64,000 bases of DNA. Source: Hyphomicrobiales bacterium (GTDB taxonomy: Bacteria > Pseudomonadota > Alphaproteobacteria > Rhizobiales > Rhizobiaceae). Within the stretch, counting starts at the first letter, position 1. Each line of letters starts with the position of its first letter. Shown piece by piece: positions 1 to 8,704 of the stretch. The position numbers and the translations under genes are program-made. Location of the stretch: the NCBI GenBank assembly GCA_900471525.1, contig UCEZ01000015.1:124001-188000 (forward strand), in the 5' to 3' direction. The notes beneath the pieces are model-generated. The model was not told where the DNA came from. It saw only the letters and a program-made list of their open reading frames with translations, and did not search any database.

Positions 1-1519
1 TCGCCTTCGTCGCCTCTGCCCCGTTGCGAGCCTCATCGGCGGCGGCGCGGGCACCGCCAGTCGCCAGCGCATGAAGGGCCGGCGACAGCGCATCGACCAT
101 CGTGCGGTCACCCGGATAGGCCCCACCGTAGAAGGTCATGCGCTCGAGCCCGGCAAGCAGGGACGCAGCAAGACCCCGCCCATCCCCGCTCGCCTTGCCC
201 GCCGCAGTAAAGAAGATTGACAGGAGGACGCCGCTCGAACCGCCCATCGCGGTGGCCAGCGTATCGCCGATGACGGCGAAAAGCGTGGCCCTGTCGGCAA
301 AGGGCAGGCTGCTCGTCTGCGAAAGGATGCTGCGGGCGCCGGTCGCAACCGTCGAGCCCGTGTCACCATCGCCGGCCTTGGCGTCCAGCCGGTTCAGCTC
401 CGGCTCAAGCGCGATCAGACGGTCGCAGATAGCGGCAAGCATGCGTTCCGCTGCCGCATCATGGCTTGCCATAACCTTTGCCGCCAGGCGCTCGGCCTTC
501 GGGGCAGGCAGGATGGCCACGGAATGCGGCACAACTGCCGGCAGCCAGGCATGAGGTGCAACGACGGAGAGCAACGCCTGCTCGCGCTCGGCGTCGAGCC
601 GGATCAGCGACAGAGAAAAGCCATTCATGTTGAGCGCCGTCATCATCGGCCCCGGTCCGATCGTCAGCGCGACGCGATCGGCAAAGGGCGAGGCCAATAC
701 CGCGTTGGCGATCAGCGACATTTCCACCGGCGGCACCGCGCCGAGATTGTTGATCAAGAGGGCAAATTGCCCATCCGGCTTCATCGCAGCCGATAGCCGC
801 TCCGTCATGATCGAGACGAGACTGCCGGCTTCCTGCACGGTTATCTTCTCGACGCCCGGTTCGCCGTGGATACCGAGACCCAGTTCCCCCTGATTTTCCC
901 CCAGGCGGTCCTCATAGGGCTGGCCGGGAATGGAGCAGGAGGAATAGGAAACACCGAGCGAAACAATATCGGCCGCGGCAGCTTTTGCCGCGGCCGCAAC
1001 CGAAGCGAGGCTCTCGCCTTTTTCCGCCAGATGGCCGGCGATCTTGTGGATGAAAAGCGTGCCGGCGACACCGCGCGGCTGGTTGATATCGGGCAACGCT
1101 ATATCGTCTGCGACGATGACCATCTCGACATCGAAACCTTCGGCCCGCGCCTTTTCCGCAGCCAGGCCGAAGTTCAGCCGATCGCCGGTGTAGTTCTTGA
1201 CGACCAGCAGGCAACCCGGCTTGCCGGTAACGGCACGGATCGCGGTCAGAACGGCATCGACGCTCGGAGAGGCAAAGATCTCGCCCGAGACGGCAGCGGT
1301 CAGCATGCCACGGCCAACGAAACCCGCATGGGAGGGCTCATGTCCTGCCCCGCCGCCGGAGATCACCGCCACGCGGGACTTGTCCCAATCGGCCCGCACG
1401 ATCACCTTGATGTCGGGATAGGTGTCAAGGCGGGCAAGCGTTCCGGACGAAGACGTCCGCAACAGGCCATCCAGAGCCTCGGTGACAATGTTTTCCCTGC
1501 GGTTGAAGAAATGTTTCAT
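1..1519 (-). CDS. Dihydroxyacetone kinase family protein (DhaK-DhaL fusion), 3' end cut by window edge
   Basis: Reading the minus strand from the ATG at 1519 gives 506 residues without a stop before the left edge, so the C-terminus lies outside the window. The N-terminal DhaK half has GGGAGHEPSHAGF (residues 54-66), KNYTGDRLNFGLA, and GLGIHGEPG, whose His217 matches the histidine that covalently holds the ketose substrate. The DhaL nucleotide domain follows, with GDGDTG for the Mg-ATP aspartates. This makes it a single-chain, ATP-using kinase of the Citrobacter type rather than a PTS-dependent one. It is the last visible gene after the ABC importer, 73 bp downstream of an ATPase gene, and probably phosphorylates the imported triose, tetrulose or derived ketose. 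Family members act on dihydroxyacetone and also on erythrulose, so the substrate is not settled. The family call is firm; the pathway is inferred. Confidence 0.93.
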   Translation of the reverse strand, partial: MKHFFNRRENIVTEALDGLLRTSSSGTLARLDTYPDIKVIVRADWDKSRVAVISGGGAGHEPSHAGFVGRGMLTAAVSGEIFASPSVDAVLTAIRAVTGKPGCLLVVKNYTGDRLNFGLAAEKARAEGFDVEMVIVADDIALPDINQPRGVAGTLFIHKIAGHLAEKGESLASVAAAAKAAAADIVSLGVSYSSCSIPGQPYEDRLGENQGELGLGIHGEPGVEKITVQEAGSLVSIMTERLSAAMKPDGQFALLINNLGAVPPVEMSLIANAVLASPFADRVALTIGPGPMMTALNMNGFSLSLIRLDAEREQALLSVVAPHAWLPAVVPHSVAILPAPKAERLAAKVMASHDAAAERMLAAICDRLIALEPELNRLDAKAGDGDTGSTVATGARSILSQTSSLPFADRATLFAVIGDTLATAMGGSSGVLLSIFFTAAGKASGDGRGLAASLLAGLERMTFYGGAYPGDRTMVDALSPALHALATGGARAAADEARNGAEATKA

Positions 1520-1592
1520 GGCACGCATCCAGTCCGTTTTTCGTTCCGCATCCTTCCGCCATGGCGCAAACGATGCAACCTGCTGTTTTCAG

Positions 1593-2603
1593 CTATACAA
1601 GCCGTTGTCCGTCACCGCCGAAATAGAGAGGATCTTTCAGGCTCAGCATGATCTTGTCGCCGGGGCTAACCGGCACGTAGGGATTGGCAAGCGTCACCAG
1701 CTTGTGGCCGGCGATGCGCATATGCAGATGGCTCTGGTCGCCGAGATGTTCGATCCAGTCGATCTCAGCATTCGCCGTGCCGTTGCCCGCGTGGATTTCC
1801 AGATGCTCGGTGCGCGCGCCGATCGTCTTCGTCCCCTTCGGCGGGCGACCGCCGGGGACAAGCCCCTCCGGAATGAGATTGATATGCGGCTGGCCAAGCC
1901 GCGCCGCCACATGCAAATTGACCGGGTTGCTATAGATTTCGCGCGGCGTGCCAAGTTGGACGAGTTCGCCATCATTGAGAATGCCGATCCGGTCAGCCAT
2001 GGTCATTGCCTCGATCTGATCGTGGGTGACATAGAGAAGTGTCGAGCCAAGTTCGCTCTGGATACGCTTCAGTTCCAGCCGCAACTCCCCGCGCAGCTTC
2101 GCATCGAGCGACGACAGCGGTTCGTCCATCAGATAGATCGACGGCTTGCGCACCAGTGCACGGCCGATGGCAACGCGCTGCATCTCGCCGCCCGAGAGGC
2201 GGGTCGAGCGGTTTTCGAGCTTGTGATCGATCCGAACCATCTTGGCGACTTCGCGGACGCGCCGGTCGATCTCGTCAGCGCCCAGGCGGCGGGCGGGCGA
2301 ACGCAGCGGAAAGGCAAGGTTTTCATAGACCGTCAGATGCGGATAGAGCGAATATTGCTGGAAGACGAAGGCGACATCGCGACCGGCGGGAGCAGCACCG
2401 GCCATGTCCTGCCCGCCGATCGTCACCCGTCCCTTGTCCGGCCTTTCGAGCCCGGCGATCAGCCTGAGCGTCGTCGTCTTGCCGGCACCGGTCGGGCCTA
2501 GCAGCACGACGAACTCGCCGTCGCGGATGGTCAGCGTCAGGTTGCGCACGGCTTGCGCATCGCCGAAGGACTTGCTGATGTTCTGAAGCGATACCTCAGC
2601 CAT
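1593..2603 (-). CDS. ABC transporter ATP-binding protein, CUT1/MalK-type (second ATPase of the importer)
   Basis: A 336-residue ATPase that would power uptake through the two permeases encoded upstream. It has a Walker A GPTGAGKTT starting at residue 36, a canonical LSGGE signature at 136-140, Walker B with Asp160-Glu161, an H-loop THD, and a C-terminal TOBE-like regulatory domain. The start overlaps the previous ATPase gene by 8 bp, showing translational coupling. Two different ATPase genes in one importer operon imply a heterodimeric motor, an arrangement also known for the rhizobial glycerol importer GlpST. Sugar or polyol specificity cannot be read from the ATPase. Confidence 0.93.
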   Translation of the reverse strand: MAEVSLQNISKSFGDAQAVRNLTLTIRDGEFVVLLGPTGAGKTTTLRLIAGLERPDKGRVTIGGQDMAGAAPAGRDVAFVFQQYSLYPHLTVYENLAFPLRSPARRLGADEIDRRVREVAKMVRIDHKLENRSTRLSGGEMQRVAIGRALVRKPSIYLMDEPLSSLDAKLRGELRLELKRIQSELGSTLLYVTHDQIEAMTMADRIGILNDGELVQLGTPREIYSNPVNLHVAARLGQPHINLIPEGLVPGGRPPKGTKTIGARTEHLEIHAGNGTANAEIDWIEHLGDQSHLHMRIAGHKLVTLANPYVPVSPGDKIMLSLKDPLYFGGDGQRLV

Positions 2604-3693
2604 GACGGGCCTCCGTATAAAGGGACGATTTCACGGCACGACCGGAGGCGCAGTCGAACAGCGAGAGCTTTTCGCTGTTGAGCTCAAGCCCGACGGTTTC
2701 GCCGATCCTGAAGGTCCGGTCGGCCGCGACGCGCGCCTTGAGCAGCCCCTTGCCGGTTTCGACAGCGACGATCTGGTTGGTGCCGAGATATTCTGCGCCA
2801 TAGACCGAGCCGCGCAGGGCAGAGCTGTCGTTGAAACGGATGTGCTCCGGCCTGACACCAAGCGCCAGTTCGCTGACGGCGAGGTCCTGATGCACTTCCG
2901 GCAGGGCAATCTGCACGCCTTCGACGGAGACCGAGCGAGTACCCTTTTGCAGCCCCGAGGTGAACTTCAAAAAGTTCATCGGCGGCGAGCCGATGAAGTC
3001 GGCGACATACATGGACGCCGGGCGGCTGTAGATCTCCTGCGGCGTTCCGAATTGTTCGATAATGCCGTGGTTCATGACGGCGATCTTGTCGGCCATCGCC
3101 ATCGCCTCATGCTGGTCGTGGGTGACATAGACCGTCGTCGCATGGATACGATTGTGCAGTTCCCGCAGTTCATGCACCATGACCTCACGGAACTCGGCAT
3201 CGAGCGTTCCAAGCGGCTCGTCCATCAGGAAGCATTTCGGCCGCCGGACGATGGCCCGACCCAGCGCCACCCTCTGCCGGTCACCGCCTGCCAATCCGGA
3301 CACCGAGCGGTCAAGGATATGGCTGATCTGCAGAAGCCTGGCCGTCTCTTCGACACGTGCCTTGATTTCGGCTTTGGACACACCCTGGGACAAGAGCGGA
3401 AAGCCGATGTTCTTGCGCACGTTCATGTGCGGATAGAGCGCAAAGAGCTGGAAGACGAAGGCAATGTCGCGGGCGCTCGCGCGGTTGAAGGTGACATCCT
3501 CGCCATCGAGGAAAATCTTGCCGCTGGTTGGCAACTCAAGGCCGGCGATCATCCGCAGCGTCGTCGTCTTGCCGCAGCCCGACGGCCCGAGCAACGCCAG
3601 AAACTCGCCGTCGGCAACGGTAAAGCTCGAATCCTCGACCGCCACGAAGTCGGCGAATTGCTTGCGGAGATTTTCGATCCGGATTTCAGCCAT
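2596..3693 (-). CDS. ABC transporter ATP-binding protein, CUT1/MalK-type with unusual signature motif (first ATPase)
   Basis: A 365-residue MalK-like ATPase with Walker A GPSGCGKTT (residues 36-44), Walker B CFLMDEP, a THD H-loop and a long C-terminal TOBE region. The signature is LAGGD (134-138) in place of LSGGQ, so Ser is replaced by Ala and the final Gln by Asp. The partner ATPase downstream keeps LSGGE, so the two composite ATP sites of a heterodimer would not be equivalent. The start lies 3 bp past the stop of the small membrane-protein gene upstream. The MalK-type assignment is secure. Which site hydrolyses ATP is inference. Confidence 0.92.
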   Translation of the reverse strand: MAEIRIENLRKQFADFVAVEDSSFTVADGEFLALLGPSGCGKTTTLRMIAGLELPTSGKIFLDGEDVTFNRASARDIAFVFQLFALYPHMNVRKNIGFPLLSQGVSKAEIKARVEETARLLQISHILDRSVSGLAGGDRQRVALGRAIVRRPKCFLMDEPLGTLDAEFREVMVHELRELHNRIHATTVYVTHDQHEAMAMADKIAVMNHGIIEQFGTPQEIYSRPASMYVADFIGSPPMNFLKFTSGLQKGTRSVSVEGVQIALPEVHQDLAVSELALGVRPEHIRFNDSSALRGSVYGAEYLGTNQIVAVETGKGLLKARVAADRTFRIGETVGLELNSEKLSLFDCASGRAVKSSLYTEARHG

Positions 3694-3696
3694 GGG

Positions 3697-3900
3697 TCAC
3701 TCCGGAAATTTCGAGACGATGATGAACATCACGGTGCCAGCTAAAAGCGTCACCAGCGAATAGGTGTAGAGCACCAGTGCGAACGGCTGGAACAGCATCA
3801 GGAAGCCGATCGCGATCAGCGCGGTCGCGATGTTCTCCATCGGCCCGCGTCGAAGGAAGAAGGGGCGTTTTTTGCGGGGGGTCGTCGTGTCGATGGTCAT
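3697..3900 (-). CDS. Small membrane protein of the ABC importer operon (67 aa)
   Basis: A 67-residue protein with a basic N-terminus (TTPRKKRPFFLRR) followed by two closely spaced hydrophobic segments at about residues 22-40 and 43-63. It overlaps the permease stop by 4 bp (ATGA) and sits directly before the first ATPase gene, so it is part of the operon. A small membrane protein in the same position occurs in the rhizobial glycerol ABC operon (GlpU), whose role is not well defined. I do not recognise a named family with certainty. It may be an accessory or assembly subunit of the permease. Confidence 0.75.
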   Translation of the reverse strand: MTIDTTTPRKKRPFFLRRGPMENIATALIAIGFLMLFQPFALVLYTYSLVTLLAGTVMFIIVSKFPE

Positions 3901-4850
3901 TTCCGCACCGCTCCGAAGGTAATGCCGCGCAGCAGCTGTTTGCGCAGAAGGATGGTGAAGACGAGGATCGGCACCAGGAAGATGGTTGTTCCCGCGGCAA
4001 CCGCCGGCCAGTCCTGCCCGCCCTCACCGATGATCGTCGGGATGAAAGGCGGCGCGGTCTGTGCCGAGCCGGATGTCAGCAGCACTGCGAAGGCATATTC
4101 GTTCCAGGCAAAGATCAGGCAGAAAATGGCGGTGGCGGCAATGCCGGTCGTTGCCTGCGGCAGCACGACCTTCCAGAAGGCCTGCAGCCGTGTATAGCCG
4201 TCGATCATCGCCGCTTCCTCGTATTCCCGCGGGATTTCGTCGATGAAGCCCTTCAGCAGCCAGACGGCCAGAGACACGTTGACCGCCGTGTAGAGCAGGA
4301 TCATGCCGAGCGCCGTGTCGGACAGGCCAAGCTGCCGGTACATGAGATAGATGGGGATGGCGACAGCGATCGGCGGCATCATCCGGGTCGACAGGATGAA
4401 GAACAAAAGGTCGTCGGCGAGCGGCACCTTGAAGCGCGAGAAACCGTAGGCCGCCAGTGTGCCGAGGGACACTGCCAGGAATGTCGATCCAAAGGCGATG
4501 ATCAGTGAATTCTGGAAACGGGGCCAGTAGTTCGAAGGCCCGGCGATCACCATGTTGCGGTTGCGGGTAATCTCGTCGCAGGTCGATGTCGGCGCGCCAA
4601 GCGACTGGATGTAGTCCGGCGTCTGACGCGTACGGGTCGTGAACAGGTTGCAGTAACCCTCGAGCGTCGGCTGGAAGACGATCTTCGGCGGATAGCTGAT
4701 CGAATCCGGCGGCGACTTGAAGCTCGTCAGGAAAATCCAGGCGAGCGGCACCATGGTGATCACCGCATAGAGGATGACGATGGCACCGGCAATGCGCTTG
4801 GAGGTGCTGCTCGGCTCGACGACGGAGTGGGCTGAGTTTGCGGTGCTCAT
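3897..4850 (-). CDS. ABC transporter permease, CUT1 MalG-like
   Basis: A 317-residue inner-membrane permease of the MalG class with about six transmembrane segments. Its EAA loop, EYEEAAMIDGYTRLQAF, contacts the ATPases. There is a large periplasmic loop after the first membrane span (roughly residues 55-105). It overlaps the upstream permease by 4 bp and the small membrane-protein gene downstream by 4 bp. It pairs with the 4847-5815 gene to form the translocation channel. No feature in the protein identifies the substrate. Confidence 0.93.
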   Translation of the reverse strand: MSTANSAHSVVEPSSTSKRIAGAIVILYAVITMVPLAWIFLTSFKSPPDSISYPPKIVFQPTLEGYCNLFTTRTRQTPDYIQSLGAPTSTCDEITRNRNMVIAGPSNYWPRFQNSLIIAFGSTFLAVSLGTLAAYGFSRFKVPLADDLLFFILSTRMMPPIAVAIPIYLMYRQLGLSDTALGMILLYTAVNVSLAVWLLKGFIDEIPREYEEAAMIDGYTRLQAFWKVVLPQATTGIAATAIFCLIFAWNEYAFAVLLTSGSAQTAPPFIPTIIGEGGQDWPAVAAGTTIFLVPILVFTILLRKQLLRGITFGAVRK

Positions 4851-5815
4851 CGTTGTTTCACCTTGTTCAGCGCTTTGACGTAGATATTGGCAAGCCCGAA
4901 GACGGCGACGAACAGGATGATGGCGAAGGCCGAGGCCCGGCCGGTGCGCCAGCTTTCGAAAGCCTCCCGCTTCAGCGTGATGGATGCGACCTCCGTGGTC
5001 GAGCCTGGTCCGCCGCCGGTGAGCAGGACGACCATGTCGAACATCTTGAAATTCTCGATGGCGCGGAAGAGCACGGCCAGCATGATGAAGGGCAGCGCCA
5101 TCGGCACCGTGATCGACCAGAACTGCCGCCAGGCAGAGGCGCGATCCACTTCGGCCGCTTCATAAATATAGTCCGGGATCGAGCGCAGGCCTGCGAGGCA
5201 GATCAGCATTACATAAGGCGTCCACATCCAGGTATCGACGATGATGATGGCCCAAGGAGACAAGGCGACCGAGCCGAGCATTTCGAAGGAGGATGGTGGC
5301 ACGCCGGTGAAGAAGGAATAGATGTAATTGAACAGGCCGATCTGCGGCTGGTAGAGAAACCGCCAGAAATTGCCGACCACCGCCGGCGACAGCATCATCG
5401 GGATGAGGATGACCGTCGTCCAGAAGGCATGCCCGCGGAATTTCCGGTCGATCAGATAGGCGAGCGCGAAACCGATCAGCATCTGCAGCAGGATCGTCCA
5501 GAAGACGAAATGCGCCGTCGTCTGCATCGCCTGCCAGATATCGGGGTCGTTGAGCACGCGCTGGTAATTGGTCAGTCCGACACCGTTGATCTCCGCATTC
5601 GGCCGATTGGCCCGGAAATTGGTGAAGGACAGATACACCGCCCAGATCAGCGGAAAGATATTGATTGCCAGAAGCAGTGCGATGGTCGGCGTGATGAACA
5701 GCCAGGCGATCGAACGATCGGACAGGCCGCGCACGCGAAAGGCAAGCGGCGCGGGCGTTGCCCGAACGGCCTTTGCCGCCGCCTTGTCCATAAGGGAAGT
5801 ATCGGTATCAGTCAC
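4847..5815 (-). CDS. ABC transporter permease, CUT1 MalF-like
   Basis: A permease of the MalF class with about six membrane spans and an EAA loop in the form YEAAEVDRASAWRQFW. The reading frame is open back to 5890. I place the start at the GTG at 5815, because the ATG at 5890 lacks a Shine-Dalgarno sequence and the ATG at 5791 is preceded by a pyrimidine-rich stretch. The N-terminus is therefore uncertain by about 30 residues. It lies 87 bp after the binding-protein gene and overlaps the second permease gene by 4 bp, so it is the second gene of the importer operon. Confidence 0.9.
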   Translation of the reverse strand: MTDTDTSLMDKAAAKAVRATPAPLAFRVRGLSDRSIAWLFITPTIALLLAINIFPLIWAVYLSFTNFRANRPNAEINGVGLTNYQRVLNDPDIWQAMQTTAHFVFWTILLQMLIGFALAYLIDRKFRGHAFWTTVILIPMMLSPAVVGNFWRFLYQPQIGLFNYIYSFFTGVPPSSFEMLGSVALSPWAIIIVDTWMWTPYVMLICLAGLRSIPDYIYEAAEVDRASAWRQFWSITVPMALPFIMLAVLFRAIENFKMFDMVVLLTGGGPGSTTEVASITLKREAFESWRTGRASAFAIILFVAVFGLANIYVKALNKVKQR

Positions 5816-5902
5816 GGGCGTCACCAGAAATCGAGAAGCAGGCGCATCAGGTCTGACCGCCCGGCCCGAGAGCCGGAACCGGGCGGTCATGCCGGGAGGA
5901 AA

Positions 5903-7228
5903 TCAAAGTTTTCCGTCGTCCTTGAAGACTTCCGTCCAGTCCGAAACCAACCCGTCGAGCGCTTCCTTGGCCGTGCCCTTGTCGGCGACGACATAGTCGT
6001 GCATGCGCTTCTGCATGGCCTGCAGCAGGATAGCGTAGGATGGCTCCTGCCAGAAGTCCTGGACCTGGTTCATGGCAACGAGGAAGTCTGCCGCGAACGG
6101 CTGGCTGTCCTTGAAGGACGGATCGGTGAGCACGGCGTTGTGCACGGCATAGCCACCAAGCGACCACCATTTCTTCTGCACGTCCGGCTGCGCAAACCAT
6201 TTGATGTAGGCGAGCGCACCATCCATGTTGTCGGTGTTGGCAACCACCGAGATCCCCTGCCCGCCGAGTGTCGATGCGGCCGTCGTCCCCTTGGGGTTGA
6301 CGAAGAAGCCGATCTTGTCGCCGCCGACATTCTCGTCCTTGTAAAGACCGGGGAAGAAGGCGAACCAGTTCATCGCCATCGCCGCCTGGCCGGATTTGAA
6401 GGCGTCCAGCGTTTCACCCATGTAGGCGTCGGTATAGCCTGGAGGCGTGCAGCACTTGTAGAGTTCCTTGTATTCCTCAAGGCCCTTGACAGCGTCGGGC
6501 GAATTGACCGCACCGTCCATGTCGTATTTGCCGGGCGTCATCTCATATTTGAAGCCATTGGCGTAGAGCGCCTGGGTAATCCCCATGGTAATGCCTTCAG
6601 ATGCGCGCTCTGTGAAGATCGCCGCGCCGTAGACCTTCTTGCCGTCAATCTCCTTGCCATTGAAGAACTTCGCCGTTTCGATCAACTCGGCCCATGTTGC
6701 CGGAACCGTGAGATCGCGGCCGGTCGCCTTCTTGAACTCCGCCTGGATTTCCGGCTTGGCGAACCAGTCCTTGCGGTAGAACCAGGCATTGGCGTCGCCC
6801 ATGGCCGGCAGCGCCCAGTAGTTCGGCGTTCCTTTCGGCCAGGTGGCATAGGCGTTGACGGCGGCTTCGGCGAAGTCGCTCATCTTGATGCCTTCCTTGT
6901 CGAAGAAATCGTTGAGCTTGACGTAATAGCCGTTTTCAGCGGAGCCGCCGAGCCACTGGCTGTCGCCGATCAGGAGATCACAGAGCTTGCCGCCCGAATT
7001 CAGTTCGTTGAGAATGCGATCGGCGAAGTTGGGCCACGGCACGAATTCGAACTTCATTTCCGTGCCCGTTTGGGCCGTGAAGTCCTTGGACAGTTCCACC
7101 AGCGCATTGGCCGGATCCCAGGCCGCCCAGCACAAGGTCAGTTCCGCAGCCTGAGACACTGACGGCAGGGCCGCCGAGATCGTCAGAGCCGTTGTTGCCC
7201 CCAAAAGGGCCTTGGTGATCTTCCGCAT
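5903..7228 (-). CDS. Extracellular solute-binding protein, family 1 (CUT1 importer)
   Basis: A 441-residue periplasmic binding protein that delivers substrate to the permease pair. The chosen ATG at 7228 has a strong GGGAGG Shine-Dalgarno and gives a signal peptide (MRKITKALLGATTALTISAA, cut near SQA-AE). The frame stays open further upstream, but that extension is not protein-like. Motifs such as LNSGGKLCDLLIGDS and MGETLDAFKSGQAAM are typical of sugar and polyol binding proteins. It is shorter than rhizobial GlpV, so a plain glycerol assignment is doubtful. First gene of the operon that ends in the DhaK-type kinase. Confidence 0.92.
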   Translation of the reverse strand: MRKITKALLGATTALTISAALPSVSQAAELTLCWAAWDPANALVELSKDFTAQTGTEMKFEFVPWPNFADRILNELNSGGKLCDLLIGDSQWLGGSAENGYYVKLNDFFDKEGIKMSDFAEAAVNAYATWPKGTPNYWALPAMGDANAWFYRKDWFAKPEIQAEFKKATGRDLTVPATWAELIETAKFFNGKEIDGKKVYGAAIFTERASEGITMGITQALYANGFKYEMTPGKYDMDGAVNSPDAVKGLEEYKELYKCCTPPGYTDAYMGETLDAFKSGQAAMAMNWFAFFPGLYKDENVGGDKIGFFVNPKGTTAASTLGGQGISVVANTDNMDGALAYIKWFAQPDVQKKWWSLGGYAVHNAVLTDPSFKDSQPFAADFLVAMNQVQDFWQEPSYAILLQAMQKRMHDYVVADKGTAKEALDGLVSDWTEVFKDDGKL

Positions 7229-7657
7229 GTATTCCTCCCAGATACAGAAGCCGGCACCACGCCGTCTTCGGGAATTCCGACTGCTTTGCGCAGGCTGCGT
7301 GTCCCCGTCACAGGAGAAATACACCGGCGCTATCGTCATCTGTCGGGGACGCATCAAACTCCAAAATTCCACTGAGCTCCCCGCCCTTCGCCCACCCGGC
7401 CTCACTCCGCCGTGTTGAGCAATATGTTTAGTGATATCCAATTTACTTAACATGACAAGAGAAATCGTTGCTGCATCGCAACCACTGCACTGCAGCACGA
7501 ATGGCCGCGATCGGGACGGAAAGGATTTCTCTTTGACTAAACAAAGTGTTCGGCCGATTACCCGGAAAAGGATTGGGCAAAACAAAACATCCCCGAAAGC
7601 GCGGAGCTTTCGGGGACGTGGGTAACAGCCGAAAAAATGTTGCGGAGCGGCCTGGAC
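7229..7657. promoter_or_regulatory. Gene-free promoter region of the CUT1 importer operon
   Basis: No convincing coding frame is present. On the minus strand, TTGTCA at 7456-7451 with a 16-bp spacer to TATCAC is a possible promoter. The heptamer GTTTAGT lies at 7426-7432 and faces ACTTAAC at 7445-7451 (one mismatch from its complement). A further ACTAAAC lies at 7536-7542 inside the short palindrome CTTTG-ACTAAA-CAAAG (7531-7546). These repeats look like regulator sites, but no regulator gene for this operon is in the window. Confidence 0.45.
7591..7615 (-). terminator. Rho-independent terminator of purU
   Basis: A perfect 10-bp stem, CCCCGAAAGC paired with GCTTTCGGGG, with a 5-nt loop. On the minus strand it is followed by ATGTTTTGTTTTG, a broken T-tract. 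It lies 43 bp beyond the purU stop. Confidence 0.85.
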
Positions 7658-8542
7658 TCAGCCCATCCGTTCCGACGCATAGCTTCCCGGGCTTGCCGGG
7701 AAGACGACGGTGCGGTTGCCATTGATGAAGGTGCGATTGTGGATATGGGCATGGACGGCACGGGCCAGCACCTGGCTTTCGACGTCGCGGCCGATCGAGA
7801 CATAGTCCTCGGCCGACTGCGCATGGGTGATGCGGGCGATGTCCTGCTCGATGATCGGACCTTCGTCGAGATCGGCCGTGACATAGTGCGCCGTCGCGCC
7901 GATCAGCTTGACGCCGCGCTCATAGGCCTGCTTGTAGGGGTTGGCACCCTTGAACGACGGCAGGAACGAGTGGTGGATGTTGATGATCTTGCCCGACATC
8001 TTCTGGCACATCGAATCCGAGAGAATCTGCATGTAGCGGGCCAGCACGATCAGTTCGGTGCCGGTTTGCTCAACCACGTCCATGATGCGGGCCTCGGCCT
8101 GCGCCTTGTTGGCCTTGGTCACCGGGATATGATGGAACGGGATGTCGTGGTTGACGACGACCTTCTGGTAGTCGAAATGGTTGGAGACCACGCCGACGAT
8201 CTCGATCGGCAGGGCGCCGATCTTCCAGCGATAGAGCAGGTCGTTGAGGCAGTGGCCGAAGCGCGACACCATCAACAGCACCTTCATCCGGTGCTCCGAA
8301 TCGAGGATATCGGCGACCATGCCGAAGCGGGTCTTCACCGCCTCGAAACCGGCCGTCAGCTTGTCGAGCGAGGCCCCTTCCTGGCTGATGAAGGTCAGCC
8401 GCATGAAGAACAGGCCGGTCTCCAGATCGTCGAACTGCGAACTGTCGGTGATGTAACAGCCCTCGTCGGCCAGATAACCGGTGATCGCCGCCACGATGCC
8501 GCGGGTGGATTTGCACGAAACAGTCAGCACATAGCTCTTCAT
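7658..8542 (-). CDS. purU: Formyltetrahydrofolate deformylase (10-formyl-H4F hydrolase)
   Basis: A 294-residue PurU. It hydrolyses 10-formyltetrahydrofolate to formate and tetrahydrofolate in the cytoplasm. An N-terminal ACT domain (about residues 1-80, starting MKSYVLTVSCKSTRGIVAAI) is followed by the formyltransferase fold with NIHHSFLPSFKGANPYKQA and HYVTADLDEGPII, which hold the catalytic Asn/His/Asp set. The start at 8542 fits the family, although the frame is open to 8593. Its place beside the GmaS/Mgs and dehydrogenase genes suggests it drains formyl groups made from methyl oxidation and regenerates folate, rather than only serving purine balance. Confidence 0.95.
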   Translation of the reverse strand: MKSYVLTVSCKSTRGIVAAITGYLADEGCYITDSSQFDDLETGLFFMRLTFISQEGASLDKLTAGFEAVKTRFGMVADILDSEHRMKVLLMVSRFGHCLNDLLYRWKIGALPIEIVGVVSNHFDYQKVVVNHDIPFHHIPVTKANKAQAEARIMDVVEQTGTELIVLARYMQILSDSMCQKMSGKIINIHHSFLPSFKGANPYKQAYERGVKLIGATAHYVTADLDEGPIIEQDIARITHAQSAEDYVSIGRDVESQVLARAVHAHIHNRTFINGNRTVVFPASPGSYASERMG

Positions 8543-8704
8543 CGTCTTAAGTCTCTCACTTTGAGGTCTTGGCTGGCCCTCCCGGCCCAGCATCGTGGAA
8601 CGGAAGCTAGCGCGGCGCCGGCCCGTCCGTCCATCCGTTTCGCGACATCGGATAGCAGGAACAGGCCATGCCGTCTCTTCTGATCTTGGAACGTGGCCAG
8701 GCGC

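Noticed and set aside
4838..7162. Long plus-strand reading frame of 774 codons
   Set aside because: It is antisense to the CUT1 permease and binding-protein genes, is low in hydrophobic order and rich in Arg/His/Asp, and matches no family; it is a GC-skew shadow.
5903..7228. Considered naming the binding protein glpV (glycerol importer)
   Set aside because: The operon layout is similar, but the protein is clearly shorter than rhizobial GlpV and no glpD or glpK is in view, so only the family is given.
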